From the NCBI RefSeq assembly GCF_928381405.1, contig NZ_CAKMSB010000015.1, positions 1-52,521 of the forward strand: a DNA stretch of 52,521 bases. The letters run 5' to 3'. The stretch comes from Rothia nasisuis (GTDB lineage Bacteria; Actinomycetota; Actinomycetes; Actinomycetales; Micrococcaceae). A program made the translations under genes and the position numbers. Below, one piece after another: positions 1 through 7,472 of this stretch (position 1 is the stretch's first letter; every line of letters begins with the position of its first letter). Under the pieces are notes generated by a model that was not told the DNA's origin, searched no databases, and saw nothing but the letters and a program-made list of their open reading frames with translations.

Positions 1-1241
1 CCCTCCAGACCAGCACGTATCAGATCCGCCCCCGCCAGATCAGCACCCACCAGGTACGCCCCCTCCAGATGAGCATCCCCCAGGTTCGCCCCCGCCAGAT
101 CAGCACCCACCAGGTACGCCCTCTCCAGACGAGCACCAATCAGGTTCGCACCCCGCAAGTCCCGCCTGCTGAGGTCAAGACCCCGCAGGTCAAGGTAACT
201 GAGGTCAAAGGTGCCCTGCTGGCCGTCTGGGGTTTTATATTCAACATCTTCCTTCTGAGCGCTAGTAGAAACACTATTTTTCTTTCTCTCAACTTCAGGA
301 AAGATATCCTGAATCACAGAATTGAGGGTTCGAATATCGACTTCACTGCGCTCTGAGGAATTTTTTTCGTCTGAGGTATTCTTTTTAGCTGTGCTATTCT
401 TTTCATCTGATTCTTGATAGACACCAAAGAGCAGCTTCAGAATATTCCGCTGCTGACTTTCTTTCTGCAGAGCAATCAGATCTGAGGTTTTTGATAGCGT
501 CTCCCAGTCCCTATAGAGTGAGGCCAGCTGAAAGTAGCTAGCAGACACTAAACCGCTTGTGTCCTTATCATCTCCGCTACTATAGCGGCGGGCAATGACC
601 TCATGCAGGCGGTCATTGAGATTCTTAATCAGCTCCGCGTCCAGCTTCTGCTGTTCTCTTTCCCCCTTGTCATTCTCTAGTGCTCGCTGGTGTTCCAGCT
701 GGGTTTCAAGGTTCCTCTGCTGGCTCTCTAGCTGAGTTTTAAGATTCTCCTGCTGAGCGATTCGATTTTCTTCACCCGTCCTATAGCTAACGACAACAGA
801 CACCACCACACCCACAGCGGCAATCAGGGCCGCAAAAGCTGTAGCTATCCCCTGCCGGGCTTCCTTCCAATCCCCGTTATAGGTAGCAAGAGTAAGAACC
901 AAAACAGCTAGAGCAGAGACCAGAAAAAGGGCAGGAAGAACCGCCACAACAATACGGAAAAGCTGCCTATTTTCCCTATCAGCTGACTTCTTGACAGGAG
1001 CGCCCCGGAGACTTAGAGCACCTATAATAAAGACTATAATTACCGCAAGGCACCAAACAACCACACCTTTCCTATTAAATATAAGATTCCTATAGTCGAA
1101 CCCAAATACAGCTCCTGATAAAAGCCAAGCATAAATTATAAAGCCAGCACCCCAAGCAAGCGTGACGAGCCAAGAACTCAAATCACGGCCCCTGACCGGT
1201 CTTTTCTCTGACCTATTTTCTACCGTAGGCTCTTTTGCCAT
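1..1241 (-). CDS. Pentapeptide-repeat membrane protein, partial (C-terminus beyond left edge)
   Basis: The frame is open from ATG at 1241 to the window edge (413 codons seen), with a strong ribosome site (GGAAGGG) a few bases upstream. Residues about 23-45, 59-78, 95-119 and 131-152 are hydrophobic and look like four membrane helices. Residues about 155-215 are rich in Gln, Glu and Leu and read as a coiled coil. From about residue 346 the protein becomes pentapeptide repeats of A(D/N)LxG type (for example GADLAGANLGDAHLEGAYL), a right-handed beta-helix fold in known families. The start lies 17 nt after the monooxygenase-fold gene, so the two are probably co-transcribed. The 5' two thirds are AT-rich with many ATA, AGG and CTA codons, unlike the neighbours, which hints at transfer. 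Function unknown; a membrane-anchored protein-interaction scaffold is only a guess. Confidence 0.85.
   Translation of the reverse strand, partial: MAKEPTVENRSEKRPVRGRDLSSWLVTLAWGAGFIIYAWLLSGAVFGFDYRNLIFNRKGVVVWCLAVIIVFIIGALSLRGAPVKKSADRENRQLFRIVVAVLPALFLVSALAVLVLTLATYNGDWKEARQGIATAFAALIAAVGVVVSVVVSYRTGEENRIAQQENLKTQLESQQRNLETQLEHQRALENDKGEREQQKLDAELIKNLNDRLHEVIARRYSSGDDKDTSGLVSASYFQLASLYRDWETLSKTSDLIALQKESQQRNILKLLFGVYQESDEKNSTAKKNTSDEKNSSERSEVDIRTLNSVIQDIFPEVERKKNSVSTSAQKEDVEYKTPDGQQGTFDLSYLDLRGLDLSRRDLRGANLIGARLERAYLVGADLAGANLGDAHLEGAYLVGADLAGADLIRAGLE
28..128. repeat. 60-nt direct repeat inside the pentapeptide-repeat gene
   Basis: Bases 28-68 recur at 88-128 with one mismatch (position 122). 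The 60-nt period equals 20 residues, or four pentapeptides, so the repeat units were probably multiplied by recent in-frame duplication. The array continues past the left edge. Confidence 0.8.
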
Positions 1242-1258
1242 CTCACCCTTCCTAGCTA

Positions 1259-1597
1259 TCAAGAATTTTCAGATATAAAAGCCTTGTCCTGCTCGGTAAA
1301 GCTCTCCTGGTCACTAACATAGCGGTCAGCTCGCATAGTCAAACCGTATTTTTCCCGTAGCTCCATAATGGTCTGCATCATGGGCGAAGCATGGTGCGCG
1401 TCGAGGGATGTCTGATCTTGCCAGCTATCAAAAAGCAGCAGGCTCTGGGGGTCCTCCAGGCTCAAAAAATAGCTGTAGGCCAGGTTGCCGGGCTCCTGGC
1501 GGATAGCTTCAACCGTCCCCGAATCCAGCATTTCACGTGCAAAAGCGCGTAGCTTACCTTCTTCGCCCCGGTAATGAACAGCAACGGTGATAGACAT
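1259..1597 (-). CDS. Antibiotic biosynthesis monooxygenase (ABM) family protein
   Basis: A 112-residue protein of the dimeric alpha/beta-barrel ABM fold. It starts with the strand pattern MSITVAVHYRGEEGKLRAF, carries the family-typical EPGNLAYSYFLSLEDP and FDSWQDQTSLDAHHASP segments, and has the usual length of about 100 residues. Members act as quinol monooxygenases, haem-degrading enzymes or heme/quinone-binding proteins; the substrate cannot be read from sequence. It is the upstream gene of a likely two-gene operon with the pentapeptide membrane protein. A good ribosome site (AGAGGTAGGA) precedes ATG at 1597. The family assignment is secure; the 'antibiotic biosynthesis' name is historical and does not imply such a role here. 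Confidence 0.8.
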   Translation of the reverse strand: MSITVAVHYRGEEGKLRAFAREMLDSGTVEAIRQEPGNLAYSYFLSLEDPQSLLLFDSWQDQTSLDAHHASPMMQTIMELREKYGLTMRADRYVSDQESFTEQDKAFISENS

Positions 1598-1670
1598 CGT
1601 CCTACCTCTTTTATCCGCTTGATGAGAGAACTGCTACCACTCTACTCCCCGCATTTTCTACTAGGGAATC

Positions 1671-1700
1671 TTGACAAGTAATCTGCACGCTTTCTAAGCT
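1671..1700 (+). promoter_or_regulatory. Promoter for ABC-F leader and gene
   Basis: TTGACA at 1671-1676 is a perfect -35 box; TAAGCT at 1695-1700 fits a -10 box with an 18-bp spacer. Transcription would start near 1707, leaving a leader of about 105 nt before the ABC-F start. Confidence 0.65.
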
Positions 1701-1734
1701 AACCTTGTTCGTATTCCCTACGGAAGGCACCCCA

Positions 1735-1758
1735 GTGGATTTTTCAGCGGCTCTCTAG
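1735..1758 (+). CDS. Candidate leader peptide of the ABC-F gene (MDFSAAL)
   Basis: A seven-codon frame GTG GAT TTT TCA GCG GCT CTC TAG is preceded by GGAAGG at 1722-1727, seven bases before GTG, a better ribosome site than the main gene has. Its last codons form one arm of a hairpin. Short leader frames of this kind control many antibiotic-resistance ABC-F genes through drug-stalled ribosomes. An in-frame TTG at 1705 would give a longer 17-residue version but lacks a ribosome site. Assignment is inference from layout. Confidence 0.45.
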   Translation: MDFSAAL

Positions 1759-1800
1759 ACCACGCTGAAACCCCTCACCGCGGTTTTCAGTATCTCTCCT
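1741..1800 (+). promoter_or_regulatory. Candidate transcription attenuator before ABC-F gene
   Basis: Two mutually exclusive hairpins can form. Hairpin 1 pairs TTTCAGCG (1742-1749) with CGCTGAAA (1763-1770). Hairpin 2 pairs CTGAAACC (1765-1772) with GGTTTTCAG (1782-1790, one bulged T) and is followed by a T-rich stretch. They share the CTGAAA segment. A ribosome held at the end of the leader frame would cover the shared segment and stop hairpin 2 from forming. Confidence 0.45.
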
Positions 1801-1812
1801 CTTTGACGCTGA

Positions 1813-3519
1813 ATGGATCGCACCCTTATGCCTATTTCCGCACCCGAACACCACCTCTTCTTTAACAACCTCAGCCTGACCTGGCCCGATGGCACCCCCT
1901 GTTTTGAGAACCTCACCGGCGCCATCAGCGCCCCGGTTACAGCCCTCATTGGCGATAACGGATCCGGCAAATCAACCCTGCTCAAGCTTCTAGCTGGCAC
2001 CCTAGAACCAACGAGTGGCAGCATCAGCCGGCCCGGTACCGTGGCCTACCTGCCCCAGGATTTAGGGCTTACCCCGCAGACCACCATCGCCGACCTCTTC
2101 GGTATCACCGATATTCTCGACGCGCTCACCGCGCTAGAGGCCGGCGACTACTCAGAAGAGCTCTACGAGCGAATCGGTGATAACTGGGACGCCGCCGAGC
2201 AAGCCCAGGCTGCCCTGGCCGCGTCCGGCTTCTCTCCCGCCCTAACCACTACCGATGCCCGCGCTCTCATGCGGCGTACCGTCGGCACGCTCTCAGGTGG
2301 CGAGGCCGTCACCGCAGCCCTCACAGCCCTAGTTGCCACCCGCCCCGGCGTCCTACTATTGGATGAGCCCACCAACAACCTCGACGCCGACGCCCGCACT
2401 ACTCTCTACCGGCTCCTAGACACTCTGCCCTGCCCCGTGCTCCTGGTTAGCCACGACCGCGACCTGCTAGAGCGGGTCGATGAAGTTCTGGAACTCAGGC
2501 AGGGGGCCTTACGCTCTTTCACCGGTACTTACAGCGCCTACCGGCAGGCTATCGACAGAGAGCAGGACGCCGCCGCCCGCCATCTGCGTGAGGCCAAGCA
2601 GGTTGAGCGGCAGGAAAAGCGGGAGCGTATTGAAGCAGAAACCAAGTTAGCCCGTGCAGCCCGGGCTGGGGCGACCGCCCAGGCTAGCCGGCGGGGCTCG
2701 CGTATGTCGATGGGGCTGGCTGCTTCCTCAGCCCAGCGGTCAGCCGCTAAGGTTCGGCAGACCCACCAGGGCAGACTTGACGCTGCTACTGCCACCCGGA
2801 AGGCCCGGGAACGGGATATCCGCGAGGACCAGGCCATCTATCTTGACCTGCCCGACACCCGGGTGCCAGCAGGTAAACGAGTGCTGGAACTGACCCTGCG
2901 GCAGGGTTCCAGCATGGATATCCCCGTCCACCACATCGAGCAGGAGCAGGCCCCTAACGGGGCAGAAACCGCTCCTCCCCTGCCCGAGAATGTTACCGTC
3001 CAGGGCCCAGAGCGCCTACGGCTGGCCGGAGCGAATGGCTCAGGCAAGAGCACTCAGCTCCGTGCCATCATGGGCGATGCCCAGGCAGCCGACACCGCCC
3101 ACTACACATGCGACTATCGGGTAGCGAACACCGGCTACCTGCCTCAGCGGCTGGCCCTCCCCCAGGACCAAAGCATGCTGCAGCTGGTCATGACGGCCAA
3201 TCCTACGCTGACCGAACAGCAGGTGCGCGACGACCTAGCCCGACTGCTCTTCCGCCGGGAACGAGTACACCTCCCCGTGGGAGTGCTCTCCGGCGGTGAG
3301 CGCTTCCGCGTGGCACTAGCAACCGTCCTTTTAGCCAGCCCGGCACCCCAGCTACTGATTCTTGATGAGCCCACCAACAACCTTGATATGGCCTCGGTGG
3401 ACTGGCTGGTGCAGGCACTAGCCTCCTATGAAGGGGCTCTGCTGGTGGTCAGCCACGACCAAGCCTTCTGTGCGCAGCTAGGCCTGACGGGTGTCCTAAC
3501 GCTCCCCAAAAACCACTAG
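1813..3519 (+). CDS. ABC-F family ATPase, probable ribosome-protection/antibiotic-resistance type
   Basis: This 568-residue protein has two ATP-binding cassettes and no membrane segments, the layout of ABC-F translation factors that bind the ribosomal E site. Cassette 1 has Walker A GDNGSGKST (residues 47-55), signature LSGGE and Walker B LLLDEPTNNLD; cassette 2 has GANGSGKST, LSGGE and LILDEPTNNLD. A highly charged helical linker (about residues 245-345) separates them; in resistance members this linker reaches toward the peptidyl-transferase centre. Its length and divergent second cassette resemble actinobacterial self-resistance ABC-Fs more than housekeeping EttA, but that is inference. 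ATG at 1813 or 1828 (M6) could be the start; neither has a clear ribosome site. The upstream leader suggests inducible expression. Confidence 0.88.
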   Translation: MDRTLMPISAPEHHLFFNNLSLTWPDGTPCFENLTGAISAPVTALIGDNGSGKSTLLKLLAGTLEPTSGSISRPGTVAYLPQDLGLTPQTTIADLFGITDILDALTALEAGDYSEELYERIGDNWDAAEQAQAALAASGFSPALTTTDARALMRRTVGTLSGGEAVTAALTALVATRPGVLLLDEPTNNLDADARTTLYRLLDTLPCPVLLVSHDRDLLERVDEVLELRQGALRSFTGTYSAYRQAIDREQDAAARHLREAKQVERQEKRERIEAETKLARAARAGATAQASRRGSRMSMGLAASSAQRSAAKVRQTHQGRLDAATATRKARERDIREDQAIYLDLPDTRVPAGKRVLELTLRQGSSMDIPVHHIEQEQAPNGAETAPPLPENVTVQGPERLRLAGANGSGKSTQLRAIMGDAQAADTAHYTCDYRVANTGYLPQRLALPQDQSMLQLVMTANPTLTEQQVRDDLARLLFRRERVHLPVGVLSGGERFRVALATVLLASPAPQLLILDEPTNNLDMASVDWLVQALASYEGALLVVSHDQAFCAQLGLTGVLTLPKNH

Positions 3520-3538
3520 AAAAGACCATTTAAACTAG

Positions 3539-3565
3539 AAAAACCCACCTAGTTGGTGGGTTTTT
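3539..3565. terminator. Bidirectional terminator between ABC-F gene and ilvE
   Basis: AAAACCCACC pairs with GGTGGGTTTT around a 5-nt loop (3550-3554); the flanking A and T runs make it work on both strands, serving the two convergent genes. Confidence 0.85.
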
Positions 3566-3598
3566 CTGATTTAGATGGTACCTACCGGGGGGGGGAGG

Positions 3599-4696
3599 CT
3601 AGACCAGCTTGACGTTCCAGCCGAAGCGGTCCTCGACCTTGCCGGTCTGAATACCTACCAGCTCTTGACGCAGGGCCATGGTGACCTGGCCGCCGTCCGC
3701 ACCTGATGCCGAAGGAATCTCAAAGTCAGCGGCCTTGAGCTTACCCACGGGGGTAATCACAGCAGCGGTACCGCAGGCGAAAATCTCGGTAATCTCACCA
3801 CCTGCTACGCCCTCGCGCCACTCACTCAGGGTAATCTTGCGCTCCTCCACGGTGTGGCCGCGGTCCTCAGCCAGCTTGATGATGGACTTACGGGTCACAC
3901 CGCGCAGGATGGTGCCAGTCAGCTCGGGGGTGACGATACGCCCGTCCTTAAAGACGAAGAAGACATTCATGCCGCCTAGCTCTTCGATGGCGTCATCGCG
4001 GTTGGGGTCCTTGAAGATGACCTGCTTGCAGCCCTGAGCCTCGCCCTCCAGCTGGGCTGCCAGTGAGGCTGCGTAGTTGCCGCCGCACTTGGCCTCGCCG
4101 GTGCCGCCCACGCCAGCGCGGGCATAAGTGGTGGAAAGCCAGATATCAACGGGCTTGGGGGTGCCAAAGTAGTTACCGGCGGGTGAGGCAATGATGAAGA
4201 AGGAGACCTCATGCGCAGGTCGGATGCCCAGGAAAGCCTCGGTGGCAATCATGAAGGGGCGCAGGTAGAGGGATTCGCCCTTGCCGGAGGGAACCCAGTC
4301 GGCGTCAATGGTTACCAGTTGGCGGATAGCCTCAACAAAGAGCTCCTCGGGCAGGTTGGGCAGCACCAGGCGGTCCGCTGACTTGTTCAGGCGGGAAGCA
4401 TTCTCTTCGGGGCGGAAGGTGGTGATGGACCCGTCCGCCTGGCGGTAGGCCTTGATGCCCTCAAAGATTTCCTGGCCGTAGTGGAAAACGGACGCCGCCG
4501 GGTCCAGGCTCAGGGGTCCGTAGGGCAGAACCTGGGCATTGGTCCATTCACCGCCGTCGGTGTGGCTGCCACGCCAGTCGATGCGTACCATGTGGTCAGT
4601 GAAGAAACTTCCGAAGCCGGGGTTGGCGAGGATTTCGGCGCGGCGTTGGTCGCTGGTGGGATTGGGGTTGCGGTTAATCGTGAATTCGAGTGACAT
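3599..4696 (-). CDS. ilvE: Branched-chain amino acid aminotransferase
   Basis: IlvE moves the amino group between glutamate and the keto acids of Leu, Ile and Val, the last step of their synthesis and the first of breakdown. It is a fold-type IV PLP enzyme; Lys in GEAKCGGNYA (residue 205 counted from the upstream ATG) is the expected Schiff-base lysine, and EIFACGTAAVITPVG is the conserved phosphate-binding region. Length about 365 residues is normal. Two in-frame ATGs compete: 4702 abuts the GAAGG ribosome site directly, whereas 4696 lies six bases after it, so I chose 4696. It is transcribed with leuB upstream on the same strand but separated by a hairpin, so likely its own unit. A run of nine C (sense strand) follows the stop codon. 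Confidence 0.93.
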   Translation of the reverse strand: MSLEFTINRNPNPTSDQRRAEILANPGFGSFFTDHMVRIDWRGSHTDGGEWTNAQVLPYGPLSLDPAASVFHYGQEIFEGIKAYRQADGSITTFRPEENASRLNKSADRLVLPNLPEELFVEAIRQLVTIDADWVPSGKGESLYLRPFMIATEAFLGIRPAHEVSFFIIASPAGNYFGTPKPVDIWLSTTYARAGVGGTGEAKCGGNYAASLAAQLEGEAQGCKQVIFKDPNRDDAIEELGGMNVFFVFKDGRIVTPELTGTILRGVTRKSIIKLAEDRGHTVEERKITLSEWREGVAGGEITEIFACGTAAVITPVGKLKAADFEIPSASGADGGQVTMALRQELVGIQTGKVEDRFGWNVKLV

Positions 4697-4777
4697 ACTC
4701 ATCCTTCAAGCTGTTTGACGGGGTTCACTCTTCTAGGGTACCCCAGGGTCTTTCACTCTGTTAGCTAGCTTATGCAA

Positions 4778-4802
4778 GACCCCACCGGGTTACGGTGGGG
4801 TC
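4778..4802 (-). terminator. Terminator after leuB
   Basis: GACCCCACCG pairs perfectly with CGGTGGGGTC around a 5-nt loop, just after the leuB stop codon. The T run on the minus strand is weak. Confidence 0.65.
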
Positions 4803-4807
4803 AGGGC

Positions 4808-5866
4808 TTAGCCCAGCTGGGCAAGGATTGCGTCGCCGATTTGATCGGTGGCGCGGGTTGCGCCGGGGTTGGCGGCCAGGTCAGCTTCAACGGCCTGCTC
4901 AATGCGGGCGGCTGAAGCCTCGTAGCCTAGGTGGCGCAGGAGCATGGCAGCTGCCAGGACGGTCGCGGTCGGGTTGGCCTTGTTCTGCCCGGCGATGTCG
5001 GGGGCTGAGCCGTGCACGGGCTCAAACATGGAGGGGTAGGTGCCGCTGGCGTTGATGTTGCCGCAGGCTGCGTAGCCAATACCGCCGGTAATGGCACCGG
5101 CCTGGTCGGTAAGAATATCCCCGAAGAGGTTATCGGTGACGATCACGTCGAAGCGGGCGGGGTCGGTGGTGAAGAAGATAGTGGCTGCGTCGATGTGCAG
5201 GTAGTCAGTGCTGACCTGGGGGTATTCTTTGGCGACCTGATTGAAGATGCGGTTGTAGAGGGCACCGGCATTGACCAGCACGTTGGTCTTGTGGATCAGG
5301 GTCAGTTTTTTCTTCTCGCGGCTGGCTGCCAGGTCGAAGGCGTAACGCACCAGGCGCTCGATACCGTAGGCGGTGTTGACCGAAACTTCGGTGGCGATTT
5401 CAGCGTCGGTACCGGCGCGCAGTACACCGCCGTTACCGGCGTAGGGGCCTTCGGTACCTTCACGTACGACCACAAAGTCAATGTCGCCGGGGTTGGTCAG
5501 GGGTGAAACAGCGCCGGGGAAGAGACGGGAGGGGCGCAGGTTGATGTAGTGGTCGAAGGAGAAGCGCAGGTTGAGCAGGATTTCTCGTTCGATCAGGCCG
5601 CTGGGCACGGCGGAGGAGCGCGGGTCGGCGCCCACTGCGCCGAAGAGGATGGCGTCGTGCTGGGCCAGGGCGGTCTTGGTCTCTTCGGTGAGGGTTTGAC
5701 CGGTGGCGAGCCAGTGTTCTGCACCGAGGGGGTATTCGGTGGAGGTGACGGTGATGTTTTCGAGTTCGGCGGCGCGGGTCAGGACGCGGTGGGCTTGGGC
5801 TACTACTTCGGGGCCGATGCCGTCGCCGGGGATTACTGCCAGGTTGATGGAGCGGGTTTCAGTCAT
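4808..5866 (-). CDS. leuB: 3-isopropylmalate dehydrogenase
   Basis: LeuB oxidises and decarboxylates 3-isopropylmalate to 2-oxoisocaproate, using NAD+, in leucine synthesis. The protein (352 residues) begins with the typical [15 protein letters not shown] segment and carries the metal-binding [15 protein letters not shown] motif and the NAD-pocket [17 protein letters not shown] motif. Isocitrate or tartrate dehydrogenases are related, but the length and HGSAPDIAG region fit LeuB. With ilvE downstream it supplies branched-chain amino acids together with ilvBNC some 15 kb away. The start has no good ribosome site; instead TAGCCT lies six bases before ATG, suggesting a leaderless mRNA. Confidence 0.93.
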   Translation of the reverse strand: MTETRSINLAVIPGDGIGPEVVAQAHRVLTRAAELENITVTSTEYPLGAEHWLATGQTLTEETKTALAQHDAILFGAVGADPRSSAVPSGLIEREILLNLRFSFDHYINLRPSRLFPGAVSPLTNPGDIDFVVVREGTEGPYAGNGGVLRAGTDAEIATEVSVNTAYGIERLVRYAFDLAASREKKKLTLIHKTNVLVNAGALYNRIFNQVAKEYPQVSTDYLHIDAATIFFTTDPARFDVIVTDNLFGDILTDQAGAITGGIGYAACGNINASGTYPSMFEPVHGSAPDIAGQNKANPTATVLAAAMLLRHLGYEASAARIEQAVEADLAANPGATRATDQIGDAILAQLG

Positions 5867-5872
5867 GGTTTA

Positions 5873-5878
5873 AGGCTA
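5873..5878 (-). promoter_or_regulatory. Leaderless -10 box of leuB
   Basis: TAGCCT (minus strand) ends six bases before the ATG at 5866, so transcription would start at or next to the A of ATG. No clear -35 box. Confidence 0.5.
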
Positions 5879-5998
5879 GTCCTGCGAGCGCAGCTTTGCC
5901 CATATTTTGACTGGTGGTTTCATATATTGGGCCTAGGGAAGGTTATAGTATTTGAAGAGACTTCCGCGTCTACGTCATTCCATGAGTTCAGAAAGATG

Positions 5999-6517
5999 AT
6001 GCCTTTCATGAGTCAAGACCTTACTGTCCCGGTATATCCGCTGACTTCCGACGAAATTCTCGTCCACCTTGATCAAGAAGGCATTGGCTATAACGATTTT
6101 CTTCCCATGTATCTCACGCATAGTAAGTGTCTGCCTTTTACAGAAATAGGTAACCTTACCGTCCGAATTGCTACGCTTGCAGAATTTGGTTTTACTCGTC
6201 CTGTGGAGTTTCCAGAGCTTTTGAAAGGCATCGAGAGTCAGGGCTACAGCGCATGCCCTCCCACCACCGGCTTCTACCTAAGAATGATGCTCTCTGACCA
6301 AAACCAGAGTACAGACTCAGTGTTATCGGCTGGTCGCACTCCCCAAGGAGCTATCAATGTCCTGACCCAGAAATTTACCGAAGAATTTGAGGTACCTAGG
6401 ATGCTCTACCTGCGTAATGTGGACGGGAAGTTATGGCTCCGTGCCTCCCGATTTACCGATGACTATGAGCATCCGTTGGACTCTGTTTTTGCGGTTTTAG
6501 TAGCAACAAAATTTTAG
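5999..6517 (+). CDS. Hypothetical protein
   Basis: A 172-residue protein with no family I recognise. It contains alternating acidic and hydrophobic stretches (PLTSDEILVHLDQEGIGYND), no signal peptide, membrane segment or metal motif. Open frame extends upstream opposite leuB, but that part is antisense to a conserved gene; the first sensible starts are ATG at 5996, 5999 and 6008. AGAAAG just upstream favours 5999. The base composition is clearly more AT-rich than leuB or thrC. It sits at the edge of a small islet between leuB and thrC that also holds an antitoxin and a broken toxin, so it may be an accessory gene. Confidence 0.6.
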   Translation: MPFMSQDLTVPVYPLTSDEILVHLDQEGIGYNDFLPMYLTHSKCLPFTEIGNLTVRIATLAEFGFTRPVEFPELLKGIESQGYSACPPTTGFYLRMMLSDQNQSTDSVLSAGRTPQGAINVLTQKFTEEFEVPRMLYLRNVDGKLWLRASRFTDDYEHPLDSVFAVLVATKF

Positions 6518-6532
6518 CTTCCAGCACCTTTA

Positions 6533-6555
6533 CTCCCCTCCCGCAGGGCGGGGAG
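6533..6555. terminator. Hairpin between convergent hypothetical genes
   Basis: CTCCCC and GGGGAG, continued by CCC/GGG around a GCA loop, form a strong stem with one mismatch between two convergent genes. No T run follows on either strand, so termination is uncertain. Confidence 0.45.
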
Positions 6556-6562
6556 GGCGAGG

Positions 6563-6913
6563 CTAGCGCCGCAGGGTACTGGGGGCAGGAAGATCGATCA
6601 CAGGGGCGTCGGTGGTGGGAGCGACTTCAAGAGTGGTAAGCCTGCCACCAGCCAGATGGGCGAGGACGAGCGCGTCTCCGTCCTTGGTGCTTGCAGCCAG
6701 GTAGGTGCGGGGTAGGTCCTGATTGATGGGCTCGCCCGGGTAAAGCAGGTTGTAGGTGAGGCAGGTGCCGCAGTCGCAGGCCTGCACTATCTGAGCTTCT
6801 TTAAGGGCAGCAATTGCTGCCTCGCGTTCTGATGTATTCGGTTCACGGTCGCTTGGGGTGTGGGGCTTGGCCAGGCGCAGCACCGCCACAAAGAAATCTT
6901 TTTCGCTGAACAT
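6563..6913 (-). CDS. Hypothetical protein with CxCxxC motif
   Basis: A 116-residue protein of unknown function. It has a central cysteine cluster, ACDCGTCLTYN (Cys 46, 48, 51), which could bind a metal or be redox active, and a Pro-rich C-terminus ending APSTLRR. There is no signal peptide or membrane helix. It lies on the same strand as, and downstream of, the antitoxin and toxin remnant, but its length and sequence do not resemble RelE/YafQ toxins. Its own -10-like box (TATAGT) six bases before ATG suggests independent, leaderless transcription. Codon use is similar to the surrounding core genes. Confidence 0.6.
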   Translation of the reverse strand: MFSEKDFFVAVLRLAKPHTPSDREPNTSEREAAIAALKEAQIVQACDCGTCLTYNLLYPGEPINQDLPRTYLAASTKDGDALVLAHLAGGRLTTLEVAPTTDAPVIDLPAPSTLRR

Positions 6914-6919
6914 AGGGAA

Positions 6920-6925
6920 ACTATA
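6920..6925 (-). promoter_or_regulatory. Leaderless -10 box of the 6563-6913 gene
   Basis: TATAGT (minus strand), five of six bases of the consensus, ends six bases before ATG at 6913. Confidence 0.55.
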
Positions 6926-6961
6926 ACAATCAAATTACCCCCCGCTAGCTAGTCTCACGAT

Positions 6962-7054
6962 TTATACAAGTGACTGACATAGAAGCGAAGGAGGGGTTTG
7001 CGGTGCTTTGGCGTCTCTTTTGAACTGGCTGGTTCGGTGGATTTTAGTCAGCAT
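6962..7054 (-). pseudogene. Truncated YafQ-like toxin of a RelBE/DinJ-YafQ pair
   Basis: A frame starts at ATG 7054, overlapping the antitoxin stop by a few bases as in intact RelB/DinJ-toxin operons. It reads MLTKIHRTSQFKRDAK, closely like the N-terminus of YafQ-family mRNA interferases, then loses similarity and stops after 30 codons; intact toxins have about 90. One frame over, the following bases read KHRKPLLRFYVSHLYKS, which might be a shifted piece of the C-terminus. The catalytic His and Arg/Lys region is absent, so the toxin is dead. Family match is from recall of the conserved start, not a search. Confidence 0.6.
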
Positions 7055-7304
7055 CAGTCAAATCAGCCATGAGAGCCTCAACCGATGTGAAGGTTTTTCC
7101 GTGCCGCTGCTCAGCTTCCTGGCGTGCTCGTACATTGAGAGGGTTCTCGCGGTGCGGAGTAAAGGGCAGACCGTTATCAACGAGCGACTGTTTTAGGAAC
7201 ATATTCAGTGCGGTGCTGAGGTCGAGGCCGAGGTCGCTGTAGAGTTTTCGCACCTCTTCTTTAGTGGCGCTATCGGTGCGGAAGGAAATTGTTGCATCAG
7301 TCAT
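7044..7304 (-). CDS. RelB/DinJ-family antitoxin
   Basis: An 86-residue protein with a ribbon-helix-helix start (TDATISFRTDSATKEEVRKL) followed by the DinJ/RelB hallmark LGLDLSTALNMFLKQSLVDNGLPF. These antitoxins bind DNA as dimers, repress their own operon and wrap the toxin with the C-terminal half. Ribosome site AGGAG lies five bases before ATG at 7304. The partner toxin that should follow is a 30-codon remnant, leaving an intact antitoxin without its toxin; it may persist as a regulator or as an anti-addiction factor against related toxins. Length and motif match the family well. Confidence 0.88.
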   Translation of the reverse strand: MTDATISFRTDSATKEEVRKLYSDLGLDLSTALNMFLKQSLVDNGLPFTPHRENPLNVRARQEAEQRHGKTFTSVEALMADLTDAD

Positions 7305-7317
7305 GAGTGCTCCTGTT

Positions 7318-7334
7318 ATTACAGTGTCATTACA
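7318..7334 (-). promoter_or_regulatory. Possible antitoxin autoregulatory site
   Basis: TGTAAT occurs twice in direct orientation (7334-7329 and 7323-7318), exactly 11 bp apart, or one helical turn, just upstream of the antitoxin. Each copy also resembles a -10 box. Binding by the antitoxin is inference. Confidence 0.35.
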
Positions 7335-7412
7335 TTTGCACCATACTCGCGTGAATCTATCTTTTCAAGACTTTTGCCGAGAAACTCATGCGTTCGAGCA
7401 CCCCAGCAACAA

Positions 7413-7472
7413 GAAACCACATGCCTTGTCACCAGCCCCAGAATTTAATCGGGGCTCAACAAGGCAGGTGGT
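7413..7472 (-). terminator. Two-tier hairpin terminator after thrC
   Basis: Outer arms ACCACATGCCTTGT (7416-7429) and ACAAGGCAGGTGGT (7459-7472) pair over 14 bp with one mismatch; inside, AGCCCC (7434-7439) pairs with GGGGCT (7451-7456). On the minus strand a TTTCTTGTT tract follows. Confidence 0.7.

Noticed and set aside
28-128. Regular 60-nt repeats at the left edge as a possible CRISPR or other repeat array
   Set aside because: They translate in frame as pentapeptide repeats of one open gene; there are no spacers.
5549-5998. Upstream extension of the hypothetical gene at 5999 over the leuB start
   Set aside because: The extra 150 residues are antisense to conserved leuB codons and Gly/Val-rich as expected for a shadow frame.
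6563-6913. The 116-residue gene as the toxin partner of the RelB/DinJ antitoxin
   Set aside because: No RelE/YafQ motifs, an 130-bp gap, and its own promoter; the true toxin remnant overlaps the antitoxin stop.
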